Shown piece after piece: positions 1 through 8,100 of a DNA stretch of 56,039 nt. The notes under the pieces are model-generated. The model saw nothing but the letters and a program-made list of their open reading frames with translations, made no database searches and had not been told where the DNA came from. The position numbers and the translations under genes were made by a program. Source of the stretch: Acetobacteraceae bacterium (GTDB lineage: Bacteria > Pseudomonadota > Alphaproteobacteria > Acetobacterales > Acetobacteraceae); contig DNXO01000042.1 in assembly GCA_003506895.1 (NCBI GenBank), forward strand, positions 78,345-134,383, read 5' to 3'. Numbering within the stretch: position 1 is the stretch's first letter; each line of letters begins with the position of its first letter.

Positions 1-927
1 ATCACCGAGTCCAACGGCTCGTCCTCGATGGCGACGGTGTGCGGCACCTCGCTGGCGCTGATGGATGCGGGCGTTCCGCTGAAGCGGCCGGTGGCGGGTA
101 TCGCCATGGGTCTGATCAAGGAAGACAAGGGCTTCGCCGTGCTGTCCGACATCCTGGGTGACGAAGATCACTTGGGCGACATGGACTTCAAGGTGGCCGG
201 CACCGAAGCGGGCGTCACCAGCCTGCAGATGGACATCAAGATCACCTCGATCACCTTCGACATCATGCAGACCGCGCTGGAGCAGGCGAAAGACGGCCGC
301 ATGCACATCCTGGGCGAGATGGCCAAGGCGCTGACCGGCGCCCGTGGCGATGTCGCGCAGACCGCGCCGCGCATCACCATCATCAACGTGCCGAAGGAGA
401 AGATCCGCGAGGTCATCGGCACCGGTGGCAAGGTGATCCGCGAGATCGTCGAGCAAACCAAGTGCAAGATCGACATCGACGACGATGGCACGATCAAGAT
501 CGCCGCGGTTGACCAGGACCAGGCGCAGAAGGCGATCGACTGGATCCGCGGCATCGTGGCGGAGCCGGAGATCGGCGTGATCTACAACGGCAAGGTTGTG
601 AAGACCGCCGATTTCGGCGCGTTCGTGAACTTCCTCGGCTCCAAGGACGGGCTGGTTCATATCTCTGAACTGACCCAGGGCCGCGTTGGCAAGACCACCG
701 ATGTGGTCAACCAGGGCGACGCCGTGAAGGTCAAGGTCATCGGCTTCGACGATCGCGGCAAGGTCAAGCTGTCGATGCGCGTTGTCGATCAGGCGACTGG
801 CGCCGATATCACGGAGCAGGTGGGCGCAAAGCCGGCCCGCAACGGCGACCGCCCGGAACGGGAAGATCGTCCGGAGCGTGGCCGTCGTGAGCGTTATGCC
901 GGCGACGGCGAACAGCCGGCCAGCTAA
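1..927 (+). CDS. pnp: Polyribonucleotide nucleotidyltransferase, C-terminal part (5' end outside window)
   Basis: PNPase degrades RNA phosphorolytically from the 3' end and is a core part of the RNA degradosome. The window opens inside the second RNase PH-like domain: the frame is open from base 1 and reads ITESNGSSSMATVCG, a signature of that domain, followed by VAGIAMGLI. A KH domain follows (around 366-560 nt, core motif IREVIGTGGKVIREI), then an S1 domain (about 565-790 nt, with DFGAFVNFLGSKDGLVHISEL). The tail is Arg/Glu/Asp-rich, as is usual. About 308 codons are present out of roughly 700, so more than half of the gene lies upstream. Two hairpins follow the stop codon at 925-927. Identity is essentially certain. 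Confidence 0.97.
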   Translation: MTESNGSSSMATVCGTSLALMDAGVPLKRPVAGIAMGLIKEDKGFAVLSDILGDEDHLGDMDFKVAGTEAGVTSLQMDIKITSITFDIMQTALEQAKDGRMHILGEMAKALTGARGDVAQTAPRITIINVPKEKIREVIGTGGKVIREIVEQTKCKIDIDDDGTIKIAAVDQDQAQKAIDWIRGIVAEPEIGVIYNGKVVKTADFGAFVNFLGSKDGLVHISELTQGRVGKTTDVVNQGDAVKVKVIGFDDRGKVKLSMRVVDQATGADITEQVGAKPARNGDRPEREDRPERGRRERYAGDGEQPAS

Positions 928-946
928 AGACCATTGCATCCGTCGC

Positions 947-974
947 GGGGCGCTTTACTTCGGTAAGGCGCCCC
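947..974 (+). terminator. GC-rich hairpin after pnp
   Basis: A 12-bp stem (947-958 with 963-974, one G-U pair) is closed by a TTCG tetraloop, about 20 bases after the pnp stop. It has no T tract, so it is a stabilising or factor-assisted 3' end rather than a textbook intrinsic terminator. A second hairpin with a T tract lies just downstream. Confidence 0.6.
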
Positions 975-995
975 TTGGCGGGGCACAAGAATGAC

Positions 996-1018
996 GGGGT
1001 CAAAAGGACCCCTTTTTT
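996..1018 (+). terminator. Intrinsic terminator, GGGGTC/GACCCC stem plus T6
   Basis: Stem 996-1001 pairs with 1007-1012, the loop is AAAAG, and six T follow at 1013-1018. This is the classic Rho-independent pattern and most likely ends the pnp transcript. It also lies inside the longest open frame of the next gene (from TTG at 975), which argues that the next gene starts later. Confidence 0.75.
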
Positions 1019-1040
1019 GGGTTTCCAGGGGCACGCGGCC

Positions 1041-2453
1041 ATGCGAGCGATCAATGCGATACGGATGGGCGGGGTTGATGTCCTCCCGCTGGTAGAAGGC
1101 GGCAAGGGCGTCTCCATTTCCAACGGCATTTCCGCTGGGAACTGGGCGCTGGCCGGTGGTGTCGGCACGTTCAGCGCGGTCAATGCCGACAGTTTCGACC
1201 TGGACGGCCACCCGATCCCGCAGACCTATCAGGGCCGCACACGACGCGAGCGTCACGAGGAACTGATCAACTACGCCGTTCAGGGCGCACTGACCCAGGC
1301 TCGTCGCGCGTGGGACATCACCGGCGGCAAGGGCCGCATTCATGCCAACATCCTGTGGGAAATGGGCGGGGCGGAGCGTATCGCGGTTGAGATGCTGGAA
1401 CAGGCGAAGGGCCTGATCCACGGCATCACCTGCGGCGCCGGCATGCCGTATCGCCTGTCCGACATCGCCGCTCGGTTCGGCGTTTACTATTACCCTATCA
1501 TCTCGTCCGCCCGAGCGTTCAACGCGCTGTGGAAGCGGGCGTATTCGAAGACGGCTGAGTTGCTCGGCGGGGTGGTTTATGAGGACCCCTGGCTCGCGGG
1601 CGGCCATAACGGGCTTTCTAACGGTGAGGACCCGACCCGGCCGGAAGACCCCTACCCTCGCGTCATGGCGCTGCGGAAGGTGATGCGGGAGTTTGGGCTC
1701 GCCCAGACGCCGATCATCATGGCGGGCGGCGTTTGGTGCCTGGAAGACTGGGAAAACTGGATCGACAACCCCGAACTCGGGCCGGTGGCGTTCCAGTTCG
1801 GGACTCGGCCGCTGCTGACGCAGGAAAGCCCGATCGGCAGCGCGTGGAAGCAGAAGCTGCTGACGCTGAAGGAAGGCGACGTCTTCCTGAACCGGTTCAG
1901 CCCGACGGGGTTCTACTCCAGCGCGGTGAACAACGGCTTCATCCAGGAACTGCGCGAACGTAGCGAGCGGCAGGTTGCCTATACCACCGAAGTGGTCGGC
2001 GAGCATGTCGCCGAATACGGCGTCGGCCCCCGCAAGCGGATCGTGTATCTGACCAACGCCGACCGCAACCGCGTCGTGGAATGGGAGCGCCAGGGGTTTG
2101 TCGAGGCGCTGCGGACCCCTGACTCGACGCTGGTGTTCGTGACGCCGGACAAGGCGGCCGAGATCCTGCAGGACCAGACCGATTGCATGGGTTGCCTCAG
2201 CACCTGCCGGTTCTCCAACTGGGCGCAGCATGAGCCGGACTTCAACAACGGCAAGCGAGCCGATCCGCGCAGCTTCTGCATCCAGAAGACTCTGCAGGAC
2301 ATCGCGCACACCAGCGACGACCCCGCGACCCTGGACCGGAACCTGATGTTCAGCGGGCACAATGCTTATCGGTTTGGGCTCGATCCGTTCTACTCGAACG
2401 GGTTTATCCCGACGGTGAAGCAGTTGATGGAACGGCTGCTGACCGGGCGTTAA
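1041..2453 (+). CDS. Nitronate monooxygenase / 2-nitropropane dioxygenase-like FMN oxidoreductase with Cys-rich tail
   Basis: This is an FMN-dependent TIM-barrel oxidoreductase of the 2-nitropropane dioxygenase/PfaD-like superfamily, predicted cytosolic. Support: an N-terminal GGKGVSISNG segment, a central ITCGAGMP, and PIIMAGGVW followed by FQFGTRPLLTQE, the usual phosphate-binding end of the barrel. At about 470 residues it is longer than classical enzymes (about 320-380). The extra C-terminal part carries Cys382, Cys385 and Cys389 (C-x2-C-x3-C) and Cys413, a possible metal or Fe-S site. Start: the frame stays open to TTG 975, but that codon abuts a hairpin, has no ribosome site, and the T6 terminator at 996-1018 would lie inside the gene. 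ATG 1041 has AGGGG upstream, so I chose it. If RTPFLGF (upstream of 1041) is conserved in homologues, the longer form is right. The substrate is unknown. Confidence 0.8.
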   Translation: MRAINAIRMGGVDVLPLVEGGKGVSISNGISAGNWALAGGVGTFSAVNADSFDLDGHPIPQTYQGRTRRERHEELINYAVQGALTQARRAWDITGGKGRIHANILWEMGGAERIAVEMLEQAKGLIHGITCGAGMPYRLSDIAARFGVYYYPIISSARAFNALWKRAYSKTAELLGGVVYEDPWLAGGHNGLSNGEDPTRPEDPYPRVMALRKVMREFGLAQTPIIMAGGVWCLEDWENWIDNPELGPVAFQFGTRPLLTQESPIGSAWKQKLLTLKEGDVFLNRFSPTGFYSSAVNNGFIQELRERSERQVAYTTEVVGEHVAEYGVGPRKRIVYLTNADRNRVVEWERQGFVEALRTPDSTLVFVTPDKAAEILQDQTDCMGCLSTCRFSNWAQHEPDFNNGKRADPRSFCIQKTLQDIAHTSDDPATLDRNLMFSGHNAYRFGLDPFYSNGFIPTVKQLMERLLTGR

Positions 2454-2487
2454 GCGCCTTCAACCTCGGCCTGTCTTGGCGCAGTGT

Positions 2488-2513
2488 TTCCCCCTGTTCG
2501 TAAACGGGGGGAA
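2488..2513 (+). promoter_or_regulatory. Hairpin enclosing the ribosome-binding site of the next gene
   Basis: An 11-bp stem (2488-2498 with 2503-2513, one T-G pair) has loop CGTA. The 3' arm is the G-rich GGGGGGAA that serves as ribosome site for ATG 2517. It may act as a translational latch, or as the 3' hairpin of the preceding gene. Its position is clear; its function is inferred. Confidence 0.4.
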
Positions 2514-2516
2514 CGC

Positions 2517-3146
2517 ATGGCCGAGGCGCGCACGATCGTTGTTTATACCGATTACAAAAGCCCGTACGCCTATCTGGCGAAGGACCTCGCCTACGAGCTG
2601 GAGCGGCACTTCCCGGTTCGGCTGGATTGGCGCCCCTATATCCTGGACATCCCCAGCTACCTGGGCTCCGCTCGTGTCGATGCGGCCGGAACGGTGCTGG
2701 AAGAGGCGCGGAACGCCCATCAGTGGCGGCGCGTGCGCTACAGCTACATGGATTGCCGGCGGCAGGCGGCGAAGCGCGGGCTAACAATCCGGGGAACACA
2801 GAAGATCTGGGACTCGACGCTGGCCGCGGCGGGGATGCTGTTCGCGCAGCAGGCTGGCGAGGCCGTGTTCCGGCGGTATCATGATGCGGTGTTCGAGCGG
2901 TTCTGGCGCCGGGCGCTGGATATCGAGAGCGTGGACGCGGTTGCCGGGGTGCTGGCCGAGGCTGGGGCACCTGGGGGGTTCGTGGACGCGGCTGAGGGGT
3001 TACGCGCGGAGGTCGGCGCGATCAGCCGAACGGCGGAAGCGGAAGGGGTGTTTGGGGTGCCCACGTTCGTGGTGGATGGGGGCATCTACTGGGGGCGGGA
3101 GCATCTGGAGGATATCCGGAAGATGCTGGGTGGCTCGCGGAGTTGA
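2517..3146 (+). CDS. DsbA-family / 2-hydroxychromene-2-carboxylate isomerase-like protein
   Basis: A 209-residue thioredoxin-fold protein with an inserted helical domain, in the kappa-GST/HCCA-isomerase branch. The N-terminal strand and turn YTDYKSPYAYLA carry a Ser-Pro where disulfide oxidoreductases have CxxC, as in isomerases of aromatic degradation that use glutathione. The cis-proline loop appears late as GVFGVPTFVVDG, followed by YWGREHLEDI, the standard ending of the family. No signal peptide is seen, so it should be cytosolic. ATG 2517 is preferred over GTG 2484 because the isomerase fold begins right after it. It follows the flavoenzyme by 63 bases in the same direction and may share its transcript. 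The substrate cannot be told from sequence. Confidence 0.8.
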   Translation: MAEARTIVVYTDYKSPYAYLAKDLAYELERHFPVRLDWRPYILDIPSYLGSARVDAAGTVLEEARNAHQWRRVRYSYMDCRRQAAKRGLTIRGTQKIWDSTLAAAGMLFAQQAGEAVFRRYHDAVFERFWRRALDIESVDAVAGVLAEAGAPGGFVDAAEGLRAEVGAISRTAEAEGVFGVPTFVVDGGIYWGREHLEDIRKMLGGSRS

Positions 3147-3191
3147 TATGCTGGGACATATATTTTCTCGGAATTATATGCTACGGCATAT
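3146..3191 (+). promoter_or_regulatory. Two copies of ATATG-N6-CATAT, probable HipB operators
   Basis: The inverted repeat ATATG-N6-CATAT occurs at 3146-3161 and again at 3176-3191, exactly 30 bases apart, ending six bases before hipB. HipB-type antitoxins are known to bind paired palindromes upstream of hipBA and repress it. The near three-turn spacing would place two dimers on the same face of the helix. The first copy overlaps the stop codon of the upstream gene. AT-rich stretches between the copies could hold the -10 element. Confidence 0.65.
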
Positions 3192-3196
3192 CGGCC

Positions 3197-3493
3197 ATGC
3201 CCTACCAAACCGAACCCTTTGGCGCAGCTCTCCGAGAAGCCCGCATCCGCAAGGGCTGGTCGCAACGTGACCTTAGCCAGCGGGCGGGGCTGCCGCAGCC
3301 ACATGTTTCTCGCATCGAGAGCGGGGCCGTCGATCTGAGACTGTCCACGCTGGTGGAGTTGTCGCGTCTGTTGGACCTGGAACCGGTGCTGGTGCCTCGT
3401 TCGGCGTTGCTGGCGGTTCGGGCCGTGATACGGGAAGCCATCGGCGGGGTGGTGGAAGACCGGCCGGCCTATAGTCTCGACGATGAGGATTAG
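3197..3493 (+). CDS. hipB: HipB-type antitoxin, XRE-family DNA-binding protein
   Basis: A 98-residue Cro/C1-type helix-turn-helix protein. The HTH runs from about residue 8 to 62: FGAALREARIRKGWSQRDLS, then LPQPHVSRIESG (recognition helix) and LRLSTLVELSRLLDLE. The C-terminal tail is short and acidic (SLDDED), typical of an antitoxin that contacts its HipA partner. ATG 3197 was chosen because MPYQTEPFG leads straight into the first HTH helix, whereas the open frame further upstream runs through the palindromic operators. Its stop lies 3 bases before hipA, giving translational coupling. It is expected to neutralise HipA and autorepress through the paired sites at 3146-3191. Confidence 0.88.
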   Translation: MPYQTEPFGAALREARIRKGWSQRDLSQRAGLPQPHVSRIESGAVDLRLSTLVELSRLLDLEPVLVPRSALLAVRAVIREAIGGVVEDRPAYSLDDED

Positions 3494-3496
3494 GCG

Positions 3497-4696
3497 ATGG
3501 CACTGGACAGGTTGGATGTCTTCCTGGGCGATCGCCTGGTTGGGTCTATTTCCAGCCTGGGCGGCGATCGGTCTGTCTTCAGCTTCGATGATAGTTACGC
3601 GGACGATCCCGTTCGGCCGGCACTTTCACTGTCCTTCAGAAATGACCGTGGCGAGTTGCGGCGCGATCAGCGCAGCACGCAGACGCGGCTGGCACCATTC
3701 TTCTCCAACCTGCTGCCGGAGGGGTTTCTAAGGACGTATCTGGCCGAGCGGGCTGGGGTGAATGCGGGACGGGAGTTTCCCCTGCTGTGGGCGTTGGGTG
3801 CGGATTTGCCCGGCGGCATCATCGTGCGGGCGGCGGATGGGCGGGTACTGCCCGTGTCCGATGAAGGCGTCGTGCCGGAGGGCGGCGAGCCTGCGTTGCG
3901 CTTCTCCCTGGCGGGTGTGCAGTTGAAGTTCTCGGCAATCGAGGGGGCGACGGGCGGGTTGACGATCCCGGCGACGGGGGCTGGTGGGTCGTGGATCGTG
4001 AAGCTGCCGTCGGCACGGTTTGCCGGGGTGGCCGAGAACGAGTTCGCCATGATGACGCTGGCCGGCATGGTCGGGATCGAGGTTCCGCCTATCCGCCTGC
4101 TGAATGTGGAGGAGATCGGCGGACTACCGGCCGGGGTGGGGCGGCTGGCTGGCAAGGCTTACGCGGTTCAGCGTTTCGACCGCGTTCCGGGCGGCGGGCG
4201 CGTGCATATGGAAGATTTCGCTCAGGTGCTGGGGGTGTACCCCGAGGTGAAATACCGGCAGGCGTCGTACCGGCTGCTGGCGAAGATCCTGTGGCTGGAA
4301 ACCGGCGAAGCTGGACTGACCGAGTTCATCCGGCGACTGGTGTTCAGCGCGCTGATCGGGAATGCCGATATGCATTTGAAGAACTGGTCTTTGCTGTATC
4401 GGGATGGAGTAACGCCGACGCTGTCCCCGGCTTACGATTTCGTTTCCACGCTGGCGTATATTCCGGATGACGAGGCGGCTTTGACGTTCGCCCGGACGAA
4501 GCGATGGGACGGGTTCGGGGTTGATGAATTGCGCTATCTGGCGGCTCGGGCTGGGGTTCCGGAGGCGATCGTGGTTCGGACCGCGCGGGAGACGGTAGAG
4601 GTATTTCGGGAGGTTTGGGGGCGGCAACCGATGCCTACCGAGATCGAGGCGGTTATCGAGCGGCAACTGAATGTGCTGCCGCTCGCCAGGGCGTAG
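3497..4696 (+). CDS. hipA: HipA-type Ser/Thr protein kinase toxin
   Basis: 399 residues, close to the roughly 400-440 usual for HipA kinases, which phosphorylate proteins such as glutamyl-tRNA synthetase and induce dormancy. Couple_hipA-like N-terminal domain (residues about 5-105, with LAPFFSNLLPEG), then the HipA core. Conserved elements visible: FSLAGVQLKFS, WIVKLPS with the ATP-binding Lys, the catalytic loop N289-A-D-M-H-L-K-N296, and the metal-binding D314 in PAYDFVST. All key residues are present, so the toxin looks active. It begins 3 bases after hipB. The stop codon at 4694-4696 touches the truncated transposase fragment, so the very end of the gene may have been replaced during the insertion, although its length still looks normal. 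Confidence 0.9.
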   Translation: MALDRLDVFLGDRLVGSISSLGGDRSVFSFDDSYADDPVRPALSLSFRNDRGELRRDQRSTQTRLAPFFSNLLPEGFLRTYLAERAGVNAGREFPLLWALGADLPGGIIVRAADGRVLPVSDEGVVPEGGEPALRFSLAGVQLKFSAIEGATGGLTIPATGAGGSWIVKLPSARFAGVAENEFAMMTLAGMVGIEVPPIRLLNVEEIGGLPAGVGRLAGKAYAVQRFDRVPGGGRVHMEDFAQVLGVYPEVKYRQASYRLLAKILWLETGEAGLTEFIRRLVFSALIGNADMHLKNWSLLYRDGVTPTLSPAYDFVSTLAYIPDDEAALTFARTKRWDGFGVDELRYLAARAGVPEAIVVRTARETVEVFREVWGRQPMPTEIEAVIERQLNVLPLARA

Positions 4697-4900
4697 CACA
4701 CGCTTGCGGGTGGATCCGTTGCGGTGGTTCTTGCCCTCCCCAGTGGCCCGCTCCTGGCTCACGTGGTGATCGAACTCGGCCGCCATCAGCCGGTTCAGAA
4801 GGGCTTTCTTGAGTTCACCAAGCAAGCCGTCCTGGCGCATCACCGACGACGGGTCATGGCCCGCCAACAACTCGTCAATCAACTCGTTCCGGATGGTCAT
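4694..4900 (-). pseudogene. IS256-family transposase, N-terminal fragment
   Basis: On the minus strand, ATG 4900 (preceded by GGAGA) opens a frame whose first about 69 residues look like the start of an IS256/mutator transposase: DGLLGELKKALLNRLMAAE, then EFDHHVSQERATGEGKNHRNG and STRKRVL. Intact members run about 400 residues and continue into a DDE catalytic domain. Here the similarity stops beside the hipA stop codon and the rest of the frame is antisense to hipA. No catalytic part exists in the window. It is a dead remnant marking a recombination boundary. Terminal inverted repeats could not be identified; 4901-5002 holds no gene. Confidence 0.7.
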
Positions 4901-5002
4901 GGGCGTCTCCTACAGCCCGCCACCGAGCTTCAATATGACCCCTCACACAAGATTACTGATAGGCTCGGGCAGTGCGAAGCAGGCCGCATCGGCTGTTCTT
5001 GA

Positions 5003-6085
5003 TCAGAGACCACCCGAAGCCGCGCAGCCCTCAACCATATCATAGATGAATTCCTCTCCTTTTGGTCCAATATTCGAAAACTCAAGAGTTCCATCCCTAT
5101 TGGACCAATACATTAGCCGCAAACCAACGCCGTGCTCCGTTAAATGGACGCGCCAGCCCGTAGCGCCATCCTCCCGGGTTTTCTGAATCGCGGAAGCCGC
5201 CGACACTCGAAACGGACGCGGCACGGGACCAAACATTCCAAGAATCAACTTTGCACAGACCGTACGTACAACATTACCAAACGGCCCCGATTTCCAGGCG
5301 GAATTCTTAACTAAAGACTTACAGAAATATCCACCGATATGAAAAAGGGGCACATTCTGGGGCAGAGCTTTTGGATTTCCACCGCTTAGCAACTGGAACG
5401 CTTCAATGGCAATAGCAAGGTGAATGTCCGGCGCTTCCATTGCTGCCATCCATGCAGCAGCAGCCTGCAGCGACGAGATCATACCGACAAACGAGGAAGG
5501 TGACGAAATTTGCGCTCTTAAACTGAAGGGACAAACTAAGTTTTCCACCTGCGTCAGCATTTGGATTGACTTCAAAGACACCTTCACGTCCAAAACTGAG
5601 TTTTCATGAGGCACCGCCATGATGACTGGTGGAAGTAGGTTGCCCTTCTCCAGCCTAAGTTGCATGCAAACAGCAGTCGCGAGTGAGCGTTCAATAGCCT
5701 CCCGAAAATATGATTCGGTATAATGAGCAGTGACCGAAGGTGCAACCTCCACCATTCGGCACTCAACCGTAATACCCGTTTTGTTCTCGAGCGACAAAGT
5801 CCGCTGCAATATCGTCGATATAGATTTCTCAATGTCCAATGGGCTATAAACATGGGTCAGGCCGAACATATCTAACATCGCCTCAATATTTGGCCTGCTT
5901 GGGTAGTAGTTGGCTGCGGAGATGCATTCTATCGCATCTTCAATCATGACGAACGTCAAGCATGACCGTCGCAGCAATGCGCCTGACCAGTCAAGGATTT
6001 TGTCAATGATGGCTTCCGCCTCTATTTCGTTAGAAACCAAGGGTGGCACAGCGGCCAAAACAGGATCAAGTATGACTAGTTGCAC
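5003..6085 (-). CDS. Unknown 360-residue protein paired with an AAA ATPase
   Basis: I do not recognise this family. Start GTG 6085, with GGGGA about ten bases upstream; the stop overlaps nothing. It lies 41 bases after the AAA ATPase on the same strand and is probably cotranscribed. It opens with a hydrophobic strand ending in Asp (LVILDP), then acidic residues in an amphipathic region (IEDAIECI), a layout loosely like PIN-type nucleases. The middle (about 190-235) is Ala/Ser-rich and hydrophobic (SSLQAAAAWMAAME). The last about 45 residues form a strand-rich segment (GWRVHLTEHGVGLRLMYW, then GTLEFSNIGPKGEEFIY), faintly like the end of RelE/ParE toxins. Base and codon use are clearly more AT-rich than the flanks, suggesting transfer. 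It is a plausible effector of the ATPase, by context only. Confidence 0.6.
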   Translation of the reverse strand: MQLVILDPVLAAVPPLVSNEIEAEAIIDKILDWSGALLRRSCLTFVMIEDAIECISAANYYPSRPNIEAMLDMFGLTHVYSPLDIEKSISTILQRTLSLENKTGITVECRMVEVAPSVTAHYTESYFREAIERSLATAVCMQLRLEKGNLLPPVIMAVPHENSVLDVKVSLKSIQMLTQVENLVCPFSLRAQISSPSSFVGMISSLQAAAAWMAAMEAPDIHLAIAIEAFQLLSGGNPKALPQNVPLFHIGGYFCKSLVKNSAWKSGPFGNVVRTVCAKLILGMFGPVPRPFRVSAASAIQKTREDGATGWRVHLTEHGVGLRLMYWSNRDGTLEFSNIGPKGEEFIYDMVEGCAASGGL

Positions 6086-6126
6086 AGTAGAATCCCCGGA
6101 GTTGACAGATTTTTATTTTCTTATCG

Positions 6127-8100
6127 TTACTTTTGCGGGGCGTTACGGTCCGCAGCACGCTTTTTCCTAGCGGCCACCAAAATGGCTTGCGTTTCTTTTT
6201 GGGACTGATCGAAAAAGTCTTCGGGCCAGTCTAAAACGGCGCCGTATTTGGTTACGGCGATTGGACGACAAACTGTGTTCCCTTGAAATCGCTCGGTGAA
6301 ATATAACTTAAGCTGCGACCCGAGCTTATCACTATCTGCCTCAGCTATCCGTCTACGAAATCGTTCGATCATATACTCGCTATGCGTTTCGAGTATGCAC
6401 TGCTTTCCTTGCAGTGAGGCGGCAAGAAAAAAGTCAGCTAACCGGGCCTGAACTTTGGGATGGAGATGCAGTTCAGGTTGTTCGAAAATTAAAGTACACG
6501 GAGCCTCCGATAACAGAGTCATGACCACGATCGGCAGAACCTGACTGACTCCAACCCCTACATTGGTTAGATCATACAGCGATTCAGCGGAAGTGGGCGA
6601 AACCTTTAAGGTATGTCCTAACGTTCCACGGTCCGATGTTGATATCTCTTCAGCAACTCCCATGTAAGTTAGCCAATCTACCACCGCTTCTTGTAATGGT
6701 TTCATGACTGGAAGGACGTTATCAAAAAGCTGTGTCACAGCTGAGCTTGGAAAGAAATTAATCGGAACATCCCTGTGAAGGTCAAGCACCGCTGCGGTAT
6801 GTTCTCCGCGATAGCCCACATTAGTTGGATTTCCCAACGCCTCCAGGGGATAAAATGGGCGCGGCTCATCGCGGAGCGGTCCGAGGTATCTGACCGAATG
6901 ACGAAAATATAAGTTTGAGTAACCGACCGTCTGCAGGAGCTCCCTTGAGAGAGAACCTTTTGTTTCCATTCGTGTACCAAGTTTTCTTATGAGAAGTTGC
7001 TCAATTGAGGAAGCCAGCTGCTCTAAATCCGCCGAATAGGCGACATCAGCCTGTGGTTTTGTCTGAATTGCTGAACGCCAGCGCCTGATATAGTCAGCAA
7101 GTTTCCCTACCGTTAGGTCCTGTTCGACTTTGTCTCTTGAAGGCTCGCGATCCTCCAATTGTCGCCGCACCCCGAGTGGCATGGACCCGAATGTTCTCTG
7201 GCGAGAGTCGGCCATCGCACTCTTGTAAAATTCGATGATTTTATCCCTTATCTCATTGGGCAGGACGAAATCAACCACTTCCCGATTTCGCACATATCGA
7301 TATGGTTCACGCCCGAATAAAAATCTGACTATTTTTTTCGCCATATCCTTGCCAGCGTCGTAGCGGAGGGCTGCTTGATAAGGAAAAAAATGCTGAGTGC
7401 TCGCTCCAACCACCTCCGTATCATCTTCGACTTCGATCCACTCGGCATAATCCGCTCTAAGGGCCTTGCCAAGCGCCTCGACATTATATTGCCACGTCTG
7501 CCTAACTGTCTCGAAGGCCGCTAGCGCTTCACCACTCGTGGCCTCAGTGCGTCGACGCAATCCGATTCCAGATGACTCTGATGTACCATCCGTGTTTCTG
7601 CGATAATAATCGAACTGAGTGCCGGTAAGTATTGGATTTAGCTCGGCAATTTCCTCCGCCGCCGCGCCATAGCGACTACGCTCCGACTGCCTGTTGGCCG
7701 TGGTTCCTAGTTCGTAACTAACCTTGCATTCTATCAAGGTAACATTGGAGAGGTCGTACAACGTCGCCGGATCAAAATCCATTCCGAGGTAGGCGGACCC
7801 CATTGACCGCGGAACCGATTGGGGGTTGATGCTTAGCGCCCACTCGAAACAAATCTGCGTACTCTTCGATCTAGAATTCTTGACATCGGTAAATTTTCCG
7901 AGCTTAATAATGGGACCATTAAGTGCGAGGGGCCTTGTAGGCGACGCATACTCAAGTGTTTGCTTCAAAAGCAAAATACTTTGAAGTATAGAGCTTTTCC
8001 CACTGCTGTTGGCCCCGACGAATACGGTGATAGCACCTAGATCGATCGTGGTCGAATCCCCAAATGACTTGAAATTTTCAATCGTCCAAGATTTTAACAT
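6127..8100 (-). CDS. AAA-family (SMC/RecF-like, AAA_15/21) ATPase with DUF3696-type C-terminus
   Basis: 657-residue ATP-binding protein of the kind found in defence systems such as Septu PtuA. The N-terminus is LKSWTIENFKSFGD; Walker A is GANSSGKSS (residues 29-37). A long helical insertion follows. A SMC-like signature (VGVGVSQVLPIV) sits about 100 residues from the end, followed by Walker B with EQPELHLHP and the sensor-like LETHSEYMIERF. The C-terminus GAVLDWPEDFFDQ is the mark of DUF3696 proteins. There is no TOPRIM domain as in OLD/GajA, so a separate effector would be needed; the next gene is the candidate. ATG 8100 is preferred over GTG 8112 because GGAAGA sits at ribosome-site distance. 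AT-rich codon use sets it apart from neighbours. Confidence 0.85.
   Translation of the reverse strand: MLKSWTIENFKSFGDSTTIDLGAITVFVGANSSGKSSILQSILLLKQTLEYASPTRPLALNGPIIKLGKFTDVKNSRSKSTQICFEWALSINPQSVPRSMGSAYLGMDFDPATLYDLSNVTLIECKVSYELGTTANRQSERSRYGAAAEEIAELNPILTGTQFDYYRRNTDGTSESSGIGLRRRTEATSGEALAAFETVRQTWQYNVEALGKALRADYAEWIEVEDDTEVVGASTQHFFPYQAALRYDAGKDMAKKIVRFLFGREPYRYVRNREVVDFVLPNEIRDKIIEFYKSAMADSRQRTFGSMPLGVRRQLEDREPSRDKVEQDLTVGKLADYIRRWRSAIQTKPQADVAYSADLEQLASSIEQLLIRKLGTRMETKGSLSRELLQTVGYSNLYFRHSVRYLGPLRDEPRPFYPLEALGNPTNVGYRGEHTAAVLDLHRDVPINFFPSSAVTQLFDNVLPVMKPLQEAVVDWLTYMGVAEEISTSDRGTLGHTLKVSPTSAESLYDLTNVGVGVSQVLPIVVMTLLSEAPCTLIFEQPELHLHPKVQARLADFFLAASLQGKQCILETHSEYMIERFRRRIAEADSDKLGSQLKLYFTERFQGNTVCRPIAVTKYGAVLDWPEDFFDQSQKETQAILVAARKKRAADRNAPQK

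Noticed and set aside
975..1040. TTG 975 as start of the nitronate monooxygenase-like gene
   Set aside because: It abuts a hairpin stem, has no ribosome site, and would put the T6 terminator at 996-1018 inside the coding region. Kept as an alternative only.
924..2360. 478-codon minus-strand open frame
   Set aside because: Antisense to the nitronate monooxygenase-like gene; composition rich in Arg, His and Pro without motifs, as expected from GC-rich shadow frames.
4124..4693. Extension of the IS256 fragment into hipA on the minus strand
   Set aside because: Transposase-like text ends near 4694; beyond it the frame is antisense to the intact hipA kinase and shows no DDE motif.
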